Source of the DNA: Tillandsia leiboldiana
Taxonomy: Eukaryota; Streptophyta; Magnoliopsida; Poales; Bromeliaceae
Assembly (NCBI GenBank): GCA_029204045.2
Contig: CM055060.1
Coordinates: 57,128,544 to 57,192,543, forward strand
Direction: 5' to 3'
Length of the DNA: 64,000 bases
Shown: positions 50,131-60,056 of the stretch, piece after piece
Layout of the letters: each line of letters begins with the position of its first letter
Position numbering within the stretch: position 1 is the stretch's first letter
Program-made: the position numbers and the translations under genes
The notes under the pieces: generated by a model
What the model was told of the DNA's origin: nothing
The model's database searches: none
The model's input: the letters and a program-made list of their open reading frames with translations, nothing else

Positions 50131-50858
50131 GTACTCGTCAATGTGTTTTATCTCTCCTTTGTTTTCCTTGTACTTAAAATTAATCATGGGAATAATATTC
50201 GAACCTCATCTTGTTTTGTGATGTGATTAATTATATATCTCCTCGATATTGGCTGGTGATTGATCGCATACGATGGTCAAGGGTTGGTGATCCTTCAATC
50301 TAAGATGTTACGTGTGTACTAAAGCAATTAAGTAGGTGCATGGTGTTTCACCAACTCAATTATTTTATTTCCCTAAGTTTCATCATCTTCCCAAATGCGA
50401 CTAGAAATTAACACTGGATTATATTATTTGCATAAACCCTTTTTTTTTTTTTTTTTTTTTTTTGAAAATTTCATTACAATTTTTTTTTAAATATTTGACA
50501 ACTTTTAAAAATTTGTAATATTCTTTTCATTTGACAAATGGGCCCAAATTAAAGTGAGTTGGGCCTTGTTCAGGCCCCCATACAGCAAAAATAAAAAAAT
50601 AAAAAAAAAGCCCGGTTAGCCTTGTCCGCATAGAACTTTATATACGCCTACTCCCTGCAACTGAACCGGTACTAACGGCGTTAAAAGCTGGAAACGTGTC
50701 GCTGAAACCCTCTTCGTCTTTTTGCCCTCTACACACACCTCTCGTGAAAGGCAAAATTACACCCAAGGCGATCGAGACGACCCCGATCCGATCCCTCCAA
50801 ATTAGGGTTTCTAGGGTTTCTAGGGTTTCTTCGATCGTGCGATCCCTTCTCTCTCCCC
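50055..50858. promoter_or_regulatory. region between PDLP and BAP31-like gene
   Basis: Holds a (TA)n tract (50083-50127) in the likely PDLP 3' region, a poly-T run (about 50442-50463), a TATA-like TTTATATAC at about 50638-50645, and three AGGGTTTC units (50804-50829) in the leader of the next gene. Confidence 0.6.
50804..50829 (+). promoter_or_regulatory. three telo-box-type units in the BAP31-like leader
   Basis: AGGGTTTCT repeats three times with a 9-bp period about 30-55 nt before the ATG. The motif is the plant telo box (complement AAACCCTA). Regulation by it is inferred. Confidence 0.55.
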
Positions 50859-51254
50859 ATGGCGTTGGAGTGGGTGGTACTCGGCTACGCGGCGGGGGCG
50901 GAGGCGATCATGCTGGTGCTGCTGACGCTCCCGGGGCTCGACGCGCTGCGGCGGGGGCTCGTCGCGGCGGTGCGCGGCGCACTGAAGCCGCTCCTCGCGG
51001 TGGTGCCCTTTTGCCTCTTCCTCCTCATGGACATCTATTGGAAGTACGAGACGCGCCCCACGTGCGACCAGGAGCACGCGTGCACCCCCGCCGAGCACCT
51101 CCGCCACCAGAAGTCCACCATGAAGAGCCAGCGCAACGCCCTCCTCATCGCCGCCGCGCTCCTCTTCTACTGGCTCCTCTTCTCCGTCACCTCCCTCGTC
51201 GTCCGCATCGAGCAGCTCAACCAGCGCCTGGAGAAGCTCAAGCGCCAGGAGTGA
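50859..51254 (+). CDS. BAP31-like ER membrane protein
   Basis: An ER membrane protein similar to the N-terminal part of B-cell receptor-associated protein 31, which in animals helps export and quality control of membrane proteins. The plant short forms are about 130 aa; this one is 131 aa in one exon. Three hydrophobic segments are visible: EWVVLGYAAGAEAIMLVLLT, PLLAVVPFCLFLLMDIYW and NALLIAAALLFYWLLFSVTS. Between them lies the soluble stretch YETRPTCDQEHACTPAEHLR. The C-terminus (RIEQLNQRLEKLKRQE) is a short coiled-coil start and has no KKxx retrieval signal. The long coiled-coil tail of animal BAP31 is absent, as expected for this plant group. The start is supported by the family-typical MALEW/MALQW opening. 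Confidence 0.85.
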   Translation: MALEWVVLGYAAGAEAIMLVLLTLPGLDALRRGLVAAVRGALKPLLAVVPFCLFLLMDIYWKYETRPTCDQEHACTPAEHLRHQKSTMKSQRNALLIAAALLFYWLLFSVTSLVVRIEQLNQRLEKLKRQE

Positions 51255-51692
51255 GCTCGCGATCGGCCTCCGATCTCGTGTTGTTTGGCTCCGTGGTCTC
51301 GGATCCGATCTCGATCTAGGTTCTGGTTTTCTACCCCTTTAGTTTTTTTTGGATATCTTCTCCTTTTTTGTTGCTCTGTGTATGGATTCGTAATTTGCGT
51401 AAAATGAAACGTTGATCTGGTTAGGGTGTTTTGATCTTTAGATCTTACAGTGGAAGAGCGCGTAATTTTGGTGTGTGATTCATTTTTTTAAGTTAAGACT
51501 CATATTCGTATCATGTTATCGAATTTGAACAGTGAATTTGATTCGGGATTTTGTGCTGATGCATCTTCAATAGTTTGGTATTTTATTGCTGAACCAATTT
51601 AAGAGGCTGATTTTCTCATCTCCTAGTGAAGATTGCTGTGTAATCTAGTTTAGAAGGCTTCGGATGTAAACATTGGCATTTTAAGTAGCAGC

Positions 51693-51847
51693 ATCGATAA
51701 CATCTGATAAAGCGATGATAACATCTGATAAAGCGATGTTATCGATAACATCTGATGAAGTTCAGGGGCTCTCTCCTACATCGATAACATCGGATGTTAT
51801 CGATAACATCGGATGTTATCGATAACATCGGATGTTATCGATAACAT
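51693..51847. repeat. palindromic 19-bp tandem repeat
   Basis: The motif GATAACATC alternates with its complement GATGTTATC. The core at 51780-51836 has three full copies of ATCGATAACATCGGATGTT plus a partial one; each unit is itself nearly palindromic. To the left, a 21-bp unit GATAACATCTGATAAAGCGAT occurs twice. Confidence 0.9.
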
Positions 51848-51978
51848 GGTAGAGTGATCACTCTACTACTCAGTAGCTTTAGTTGCTAGGAGAGGTTCAA
51901 AAATACATCCGTTGTTAGGTTGGATCTTAGTTTGGTAGAGTGATCACCGAAAATGCTGGAGAGAGCCCCTGAACTTTA
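51758..51978. mobile_element. MITE-like element with AAGTTCAGGGGCTCTCTCC ends
   Basis: Inverted ends AAGTTCAGGGGCTCTCTCC match on both sides. The inside holds the palindromic tandem repeat on the left and a 16-bp perfect palindrome TAGAGTGATCACTCTA (51849-51864). A half-copy of the latter, GGTAGAGTGATCACC, is near the right end. Non-coding. No certain target duplication. Confidence 0.6.
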
Positions 51979-52683
51979 ATGGTTGTGTTAGGTTGAATCT
52001 TAGTGTGGTAATTCTAAGAGCATATTTCTCAGTGTTTTAACTCTTTTGGGCATATATTGCATTCATACTATACCTCAGTTGCCAAGACGCTGGTTACCAC
52101 ACACTATCTTTGGTGTCTAACCACTGCTATTAGCCCTTTTGTTGTCATGTAATGTTTTTAGATTTGGTATCATGAAAGTTTTATATGTGCCAGGAAATTT
52201 TTAGGTGCTGGAATAATTGTAGCGTTTTGTTTATCTGATAGAATAAATCTTAACTTGATATCTTGTGCCATGTGTTGGTTTTTAAAATTTTATTGTAAAC
52301 TTATTTAAGATGCTGTTATGACGTGCTTGTACTCAGATATGTGTAATTGTATACACAAATCCTCTGGGGATATCTTTAGGGAGACCTTTATTGTGTCTTA
52401 AGCAAGTATTCATGTCCTGTGCCTGCTACTTCATAAGGCCTGTGGAGAACTTTTTTTCTGTTCCACATTGATATATGTTTGCTATTCATGGTAGTATTCT
52501 TTTATCACAGTAATACTTTTACAATATTTTTGAGGTCCAAATAAGTTAATTGCCTTGTTTTGTAAGTTTCGAACTATGTATCACAGACACTTCTATAAGT
52601 CTCACGGGTCCGTGTCGGACGCATGACCGATGTAAACACTTTTTGAACACCCGTTCAATACTGAACTATATAGTGCATACAAT

Positions 52684-52684
<1 letters not shown>

Positions 52685-52741
<57 letters not shown>
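52685..52741. repeat. (TA)n microsatellite
   Basis: About 55 bp of TA directly left of M1 copy E. Confidence 0.95.
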
Positions 52742-52744
<3 letters not shown>

Positions 52745-52958
52745 CGGCTACTATACTATCGATAGTACCAAGCATCAAGTTTTCTATTCTTAGATCAATT
52801 CCTTTAATTATTTTTATTTTTTAGATTTTGCTATTTTTCCAACAACCCATTAAACCCAAGGGGCCCACTATCATCTCAACCACACATTTTTTAATTAAAC
52901 GGTTAAAAACTTAATAGCACCAATAACTTTATACTATTAATAGTATTCTAGCCTAGCT
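52742..52958 (+). mobile_element. MITE-like element, family M1 copy E (best preserved)
   Basis: About 217 bp. It begins GTCCGGCTACTATACTATCG and ends with the complement of TAGGCTAGAATACTATTAAT. Internal blocks: AGTACCAAG, CTTAGATCAATTCCTTTAAT, CCAACAACCCATTAAACCC, CCACTATCATCTCAACCACA, and GGTTAAAAACTTAATAGCAC. (TA)n lies on both sides. Confidence 0.75.
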
Positions 52959-53382
52959 ATATATATATATATTATTTTTTTTATGCATACATAATGTGAG
53001 ATAATAAATATTTTAGATTTTGATGAGTACATTCAAAATTTTTTTTGAACAATATAAATAAATTATGTGTGGTGAAGAATTTTTTTTAAAAAAATATATG
53101 AACTATTAATAAAAATTTTTATAAATTTTCATTCGTATAAGAAATATAACAATATTTATCAAAATTTATATTTTATATATAATAAATATATATTTTTATA
53201 TTAATAATATTATATTTTATAATTTTTGTTCGTGTCATGTTTGTATCCTAATTTTTTGAAAATTGTTGAGTCGCTGTATCCGAATTGTGTCACATCCTGT
53301 GTCCCATATTAGTGTCCCATATTAGTGTTCATGATGCTTAGGTTCCGAAAATGATGCTTAGGTTCCGAAAAAAAATTCAGTG

Positions 53383-53602
53383 AGGAGCTCTCCAACAAAG
53401 CGTCATTGAGAATTTTTGCTTTGTAACTACGAGTCAATTTTGCCTCTATCCAAAAAGTTATAATCCTCTTCTCAAGGTTTAATTCTTTTTTTTTTTGAAT
53501 TTTAGTAGAAAAAAATATCCAATAAATTTTTAGATGGAGACAAAATTGACACGTGGGAGCAGATCGGGGACTTCCCAATTAGACGTCGTAGGAGAGCTCC
53601 CC
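53383..53602. mobile_element. small inverted-repeat element with GGAGCTCTCC ends
   Basis: Left GAGGAGCTCTCCAACAAAGC, right complement GGGGAGCTCTCCTACGACG. A second inner pair GTCAATTTTGCCTCTATCC and its near complement also folds. Non-coding. Immediately left, two short tandem duplications sit (GTGTCCCATATTA and ATGATGCTTAGGTTCCGAAA). Confidence 0.55.
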
Positions 53603-55902
53603 ATTAAAGCTTTATCGGTAAGTTCTTAGTTGTGTACCTAAACTGACAATGTTGGTTTATTCATTAACTCAACCAAACCAGAAGGAACTGCTTAATTCGG
53701 TTCAGTTTGTTTGAGCTACCTCCTCATGACCAGTTTGTATCAGTTTGCAGAATGAATCTTGAATCGAAAAATATATTTGGTTTCAAACAAATGCTAATAG
53801 ATGGTGACATTGAGCAGAGGTTGATTCATATTGGGTTTTGTTTTGGGCCTGTAAAAATTTAAGCTTGAAGAGACAACACCTAATTTTTGTCTCTTCTATT
53901 TCTTTCTGGTGAGGGCTAAGGAAGCAGTTTCTTCCTTCCTAGCTAAAGCCCTTCTCATAATTCTGCTGCAGTGAAGTAGCTCTAACAAGGGAACAGGAAA
54001 AAATGGTATCATATTGAACGAATTGTTTATGCTTTTATCCTTTTCAAGGAGCCTTTTCAACTCCCTTCCTTTGATGCCGCAGACAAAGAAGCTTCGAGGA
54101 ATTAAGCAGATTGGTATGAACTTGGAAGCTTCCCTGTTTAGACAACTGATATTTTTTGTTATTTTTTTCCTTTTCTGATGATGATTCTTTGCTAATTAGA
54201 GAGCATCATATTACTTGCATTTTTTGTCCTACAACTGCTTGGGATCCAATTTTGCATTGATCACTGTTCTATATATTTGGTACTAGTAAATCATTAACAA
54301 GCTCTCAGTATTTTTTTTGTTTACAAATTTAATTTTTATTTATTTTATCCGCCTGGGGGCTCTGATTATTGCAGGAACGAACTTAGATTCTGCTGTCATG
54401 CTTTCTTCGGATTCATCTTTTTCTGCTCATCAGTCTTTTGCTGATTTATGCTGCTTTTCCATCTCTTTCTTATTTTTGGAAGCTAAATTCTGAATTCTGA
54501 TCCCAAAATGAATTTCTTTATTCGTATATTACGGAAAGTGAATCCTCTCTCCTCTTCCACCCAAACATCTCTCCCTCTTCTTCACCGGGGAGGTTCACCT
54601 GCGCCCTTTGCCTCTCAAAACCTAATATTCGTTGGATCAGTAATATCTTTTAATTAATCTTTTTTTTTTATCAACATTTTGTTATTATATTAGATTGTGA
54701 TATCAATTTTAGGCCTATAAATAAATAAGAGACCTCTCTTCCTAATGAATAGTCAATATACTCAAATAAAGAATAGTCATAGTCAATTGTCAATAGTCGT
54801 CTTCTTTCTTCTTCTTCTGATTTTAAGTTCCATTAGAAGTGTAGATTTTTTTTTTTTCTTTTCTTTTCTTTTTTTTTCTTTTCTTTTTTAATTTTAGAAT
54901 GAAAAGGCATCCGATAAATATTAAATTAATTTATTAATATCAAAATTACAGTTTGGATTGAGAAATTCTTAAATAAAATTTTGTTAATTAAAAAAGGCCC
55001 TCCAGTTGTCAGATAATTCTGGGTGTAAATAGTAAATTCGTAATTTCATATGTACGTTTGTACAAATTTTCCTGAGTTGTTAATTCGTATGTTTTTTCTT
55101 GCCGCGGTACCTTTTATTCAGTCCTACGACAAGCAGCGAATACTGTATTTATATATTGGTACTAAAATCTTTTGAGATATAGGCATTATTCTTAATTTTA
55201 CCTTTGACTATAATAAACTTTTAGTAAAAATATATACAAAATTTTTAAATTATAAATTATTTTGAATTATCTATCCAACATCTTAAAATTTATCTGGCTA
55301 TTCATACTTTCAATTTATTTTATTTAAACCTATCACAAATTAAATAAATTAAAATAAATGGATAACAAAATTAAAATTTTAAAACGTTAAATAGCTTATT
55401 TAAAGTTAATTTATAATTTAGATAAAATATATATATATTTTATTAAAAGATAAAAAATTGAAGGGTCCAAACTAATTAAACTAACTCACGCGTTTGCGTT
55501 AGTGGCTCGGTCGGAGTGCTGACGGCCCAGCACCGAAGTTGAGGAAAGGAGTCGTCACCGTTCAGAGCAGATTCCTCACAGCTGTCTGCCGTGGCACCTT
55601 CCACATGATCACCGGACCCCTCTCTTTGTCTCATCATCCTGCATTGCATTCTCTGCCTCACACTCATTCTACATCAATTTTTTATCAAACTGTAATAAAT
55701 TACGAATAATAATAATTATAATTATTATAATTTTAAAATCAAAATTAGAATAATAAATTTTATTTATTTATTTTTTTATATGTATTATGTAATGTAATAC
55801 TTTGTTAGTCACATCTTCAGCTGTATGTAGTAAAATAGAAATGGAAATGGGAAAGAAAAAGAAAAAGAAAAAGAAACGACAAAACAAGCCGTGGTACCCT
55901 AT

Positions 55903-56373
55903 GGTATCGTTTGGTAACGAAATAATCAGAACTAGCTATTCTGGGGATAGGTATAAAGTACGGAATAAGAGAGAAAAAACGTTTAGTTCGGTTTCAGGGA
56001 TAAGAGATTTTGTGTTTGGTATGAGAATGGGGAATAAAAAGAATAAAGAGGTTGTGATGATGAGAGTGTATTGGGAAGGAAAAGAGAGAGAGGAGAGAGA
56101 GGAATTTGTGATGATGAGAGTGTATTGGGATGGAAAAAAGAGGAAGGAGAGAGAGGAATTTGTGATGATGAGAGTGTATTGGAAAAAAAGAAAGGAGGGG
56201 AGGAGGGATAGTTTAATAAAAAAAAAAAAATTATAAAATAATAGATAAGAACTGTTGTTCCAGCTTATTCTGCTTGTACTAGAACTACTGTACCGAATAA
56301 TTCTTGATGCGTTTGGTAGAATAAGGGGGATAAACCTCTTATTCCCGGTTCTAGTCCCGAAACAAACGATACC
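55903..56373. mobile_element. Harbinger-like MITE with TAT target duplication
   Basis: A 471-bp unit starting GGTATCGTTTGGTAACG and ending with the complement of GGTATCGTTTGTTTCGGG, flanked by TAT on both sides (55900-55902, 56374-56376). The left end matches that of the element at 8936. The inside has three tandem units of about 54 bp, each with TGATGATGAGAGTGTATTGG. No transposase. Confidence 0.7.
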
Positions 56374-57470
56374 TATGATATCCATCCGTCCGTTGAATTA
56401 CTGAGAACTATCGGTGGACGGACGGCCTCTGATCGAAGACGGCTTTCTGAAGGATTTCCGCGTCCGGAGACGATCGTGAAAACGGCGCATTCCCCGATCC
56501 CAACGCCGACTCCTTTTTGGTTTCACTAACCCCCGAACACGTCCGCATCGTCTTGTATTTATTAGCGGGTCCGGTACTCCGGTGCATGAATTACGTGGTG
56601 GACCCGGCGTGGGGAATAGTTTTCTCCATTGGACGGGTCCACGCGTAACGCGCTATTTGTTGCCCAGCACGACCGCTTCTATCAGTGGAATGTTCCCTTC
56701 AATTATTTATTTATTTATTTATTTTAACAAAAACCGAACCGTTACATTGAGGCATTTTCATTAGACCCGGCCTCCCCAATAATGCTTATGTTTTTTTTTA
56801 AAAAATATTGATTACTTAATTAATATGTAACAGCTCCTTAGGTGCGCCTTTTTTTTTTATTCTTTAATTTTTATTTAGTTTTTATATAATTTCAAAAACT
56901 ATATAAATTTATTTCATAAGATAAATTTTTTTTTTTAATACGAAAGTGGACGGCAACAACTCTTTTATGAATCATATCAATTTTTTTTTTTTTTGAACAT
57001 AATTTATATATACACTCGAATTTTTTAAACAAAATAGTATTGAACAGCTTTTTATTTAAATTTATTTTTCTTTCCATGCAGAAATTGTGGTCTTGATCAA
57101 AATAAGACAAAATGAAAAGAATCAAATTGGGACAGAGTTCACTTGGGCAAAAGCCAACAAAATTGTGGAAATTTTATTTTACTCTTTTTAAATTTGGAGC
57201 GTAGAATAGTTCTTCCCCGTAGTCCTCCTCTCTGACTCTCGGACGGTAATAACAGTCCAGCGATTAATAAGAAAACACTTATTCAAGCCTTAAAAAAAAA
57301 AATACTCGTCACCTCTTTCTCTTTTATTACATACCCTGCCACTAATTATTATTATTATTATTATTATAATAGAAAGAAAGAAAAGGGTGTAATAGTAGGG
57401 TTTTGGTGCCGCTTCAACTCAAACTCAAAAAAATAGGAAAAAAAAGACGCAACCTCTCTTCTCGTCTCCG

Positions 57471-57475
<5 letters not shown>

Positions 57476-57502
<27 letters not shown>

Positions 57503-57515
57503 CCTCCCTCTCTCG
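57476..57515. repeat. (CT)n tract in LRR-RLK leader
   Basis: CT-rich leader sequence ending about 40 nt before the ATG, like several other genes in this window. AACCCTAAC lies directly before the ATG. Confidence 0.75.
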
Positions 57516-57555
57516 TCTCCATGGTTTAGCTCTTCTTCCTCCCCGAACCCTAACA

Positions 57556-60056
57556 ATGGCGTGTCGTCGCTGCCCCATGGACTCATCGCCCCCTCTTCTC
57601 CTCTTCCTCCTCTTCCTCCTCCTCTCCTCCCTCGTCGGCGGAGCACCGGACCTCAACTCCGACCGGGCGGCGCTCCTCGCCTTCGCCGCCGCCGTGGGCC
57701 CCGCCCTCCGGTGGAATGCCTCGTCGCCGACGTGCAACTGGACCGGGGTCGTGTGCTCCTCCGGCCGCGTCGCCGAGCTCCACCTCCCAGGCTCCTCCCT
57801 CCGCGGCGCCATCCCAGACTCCACCCTCGGCAACCTCACCGCCCTCCGCATCCTCTCCCTCCGCTTCAACGCCCTCTCCGGCCCCCTCCCCTCCGACCTC
57901 GCTGCTCTACTCGAGCTCCGCAACATCAACCTCCAGAACAACTCCTTCTCCGGCGAGATCCCCGCGGGGCTCCTCTCCCTCCTCCGTCTCGTGCGCCTCA
58001 ACCTCGCCGACAACGGCTTCTCCGGCGGGATCTCGCCCGAGTTCGGGAAGATGACGCATCTGAAGACGCTCTACCTCGAGAGGAACCGACTCACGGGGCA
58101 GATCCCCGACCTCAACATCACCTCGCTGGACGCGTTCAACGTCTCCTACAACGTGCTCAACGGATCGGTGCCCGAGGGGCTGCGCCGGATGCCCGCGAGC
58201 TCGTTCCTCGGCATGCCGCTCTGCGGCGGGCCCCTCGGCCCCTGCCCCGGCGAGATCTCGCCCGCGCCCGCACCCGCACCCTCGCCCGGCTCGGCCCTCG
58301 CCCCGGGGGCGAACGCCTCCGGCGGCGGCGGCGGGGGCGGCAAGAAGCTCTCCGGCGGCGCCATCGCCGGCATTGCGATCGGATCCGTCGCAGTGTCTCT
58401 ACTCCTCCTCGGCCTCCTCTTCCTCCTGTGTCGGCGCTGCGGCGGCAAGGGTTACAACGCGAAGGACGCGGCGGTGGCGGAGATGGCGCTCAAGGATAAG
58501 GAGGTGGTGGGGGCGCCGAACGGGTACGGCGGCTACGGGGCGGCGCCCGCCCCAGCTCCGGCGGCGGCGGCGGCGGCGGCCCAGAGCGGGGGGAAGAAGC
58601 TGGTGTTCTTGGGGCCGGGGCCGAGGGTTTACGACCTGGAGGATCTCCTTCGGGCGTCGGCGGAGGTGTTGGGGAAGGGGACATTCGGGACGACGTACAA
58701 GGCGGTGCTCGAGATGGGCCCCGTGGTGGCGGTGAAGCGGCTCAAGGACGCCAACCTCCCGGAGAGGGAGTTCAGGGAGAAGATCGGCGCCGTCGCCTCG
58801 TTGGATCACCCCAATTTGGTTCCCCTCCAAGCATATTACTTCAGCAAGGATGAGAAGCTTCTCGTCTATGAGTACGTGAGCATGGGAAGCCTCTCCTCCT
58901 CGCTCCACGGTAACACCTCTTCTCCCTCGCTTTTCTCTCTACACAATTCAAATCATACAAATTCTTAATAAAATTTCAGATTCTAATCTTTTCCTAAATT
59001 TGTTGTTCGGATTAAATTGATTTTTTTTAAGTATCTAGATTTGTCGTAAATCAATCATCAATCACCAATCATCAATCATCAATCATCAGTCATCAATATG
59101 ATTTTAGGCAGAATTTTGATCCGTACTGATATTTTTCTCAACGGCCACAAAATGCTGATGCTAAGAAATAAGAGTAGTTATGTTATCGGTAAGGATTAGT
59201 TGGGATAGGTAACCCAAATAATAAAAAAGGAAGAGAGTTTGACTTGATTGAGCTCCAATTAGTTTCAAATTAGAAAATTTCCTTTTAAATAAATTTTATA
59301 TATATTTTTGGGTGACCCAACCAGACTAGCTGTAATTTTTTTTTTTTTTACTTACATATTATTTCTCTCTATCTATCTAATTATACAGGGAATAGAGGAT
59401 CTGGCCGCACACCATTGAATTGGGCTGCTAGATCAGGTATCGCCCTCACCGCTGCCCAGGCAATCCAGTACATCCACTCGACCAGCCCGAAAGCCTCGCA
59501 CGGCAACATAAAGTCCTCCAACATCCTCCTCTCCGGGCCGTCAGAGGCCCGCGTCTCCGATCACGGCCTGGCTCACCTGGTTGGCCTGGCTGCCACCCCA
59601 ACCCGGGCCTCCGGTTACCGGGCGCCCGAAGTCACCGACCTCCGCAAGATCTCTCAAAAGGCTGACGTGTACAGCTTCGGTGTGCTCCTAATGGAGCTTC
59701 TCACCGGCAAAGCGCCGGCCCACACTGTCCTCAATGATGAGGGTGTCGACCTGCCACGGTGGGTCCAGTCGGTGGTCCGCGAGGAGTGGACCGCAGAGGT
59801 GTTTGATGTGGAGCTGCTGAGAAATCAGCATGTGGAGCAGGAAATGATGGAGCTATTGCAGCTCGCGTTGGACTGCGCAGAGCAGTATCCAGACAAGCGT
59901 CCGACGATGTCCGAGGCGGTGGCCCGGATTGAGGAAATTACGGCATCGAGCTTGGACTCTGGCGAGAGACGCCGACAGCAAAATGGCCACAAAACCGTCA
60001 AATCCGCCGACGGATCATCATCAATGATTTCCGAACTACAGGCCGTTGGATTTTGA
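57556..60056 (+). CDS. LRR receptor-like kinase (RKL1/RLK902-like, LRR III), atypical kinase core
   Basis: A plasma-membrane receptor-like protein. Exons 57556-58909 and 59389-60056 join in phase to 673 aa. A signal peptide (about 1-30) is followed by LRRNT with DLNSDRAALLAFAAAV and CNWTGVVCSSGRV. About five LRRs come next (LRILSLRFNALSGPLPSDLA, LRNINLQNNSFSGEIPAGLL, and so on), then a Pro/Ala/Ser-rich juxtamembrane stretch, and a TM helix (IAGIAIGSVAVSLLLLGLLF). The kinase domain has VYDLEDLLRASAEVLGKGTF, GTTYKAV and VVAVKRLKD (beta-3 Lys kept). The catalytic loop reads HGNIKSSNILL in place of HRDxKxxN, and DHG replaces DFG. Family knowledge: many LRR III members share this and are considered kinase-poor. 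The intron at 58910 after LHG is conserved in the family. The start is supported by the signal peptide; an upstream in-frame ATG exists at 57403. Confidence 0.94.

Larger units (their letters stand above)
51255..57555. other. 6.3-kb repeat-rich intergenic region
   Basis: No gene is clearly supported. It contains the BAP31 3' region, a palindromic tandem repeat and MITE (51693-51978), M1 copy E (52742-52958) next to (TA)n (52685-52741), a second small inverted-repeat element (53383-53602), an exon-like but unassigned stretch near 53930-54400, a GC-richer island at 55490-55670 with a 63-codon minus ORF, and a Harbinger-like MITE (55903-56373). The last 100 bp, CT-rich, form the leader of the LRR-RLK. 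Confidence 0.6.

Noticed and set aside
55802..56236. 144-codon plus ORF with repeated VMMRVYW
   Set aside because: Mostly inside the Harbinger-like MITE; the repeat is the 54-bp tandem unit, not a protein domain.
57561..58499. 312-codon plus ORF within the LRR-RLK
   Set aside because: Frame-shifted shadow of the receptor kinase; composition dominated by Arg and Pro.
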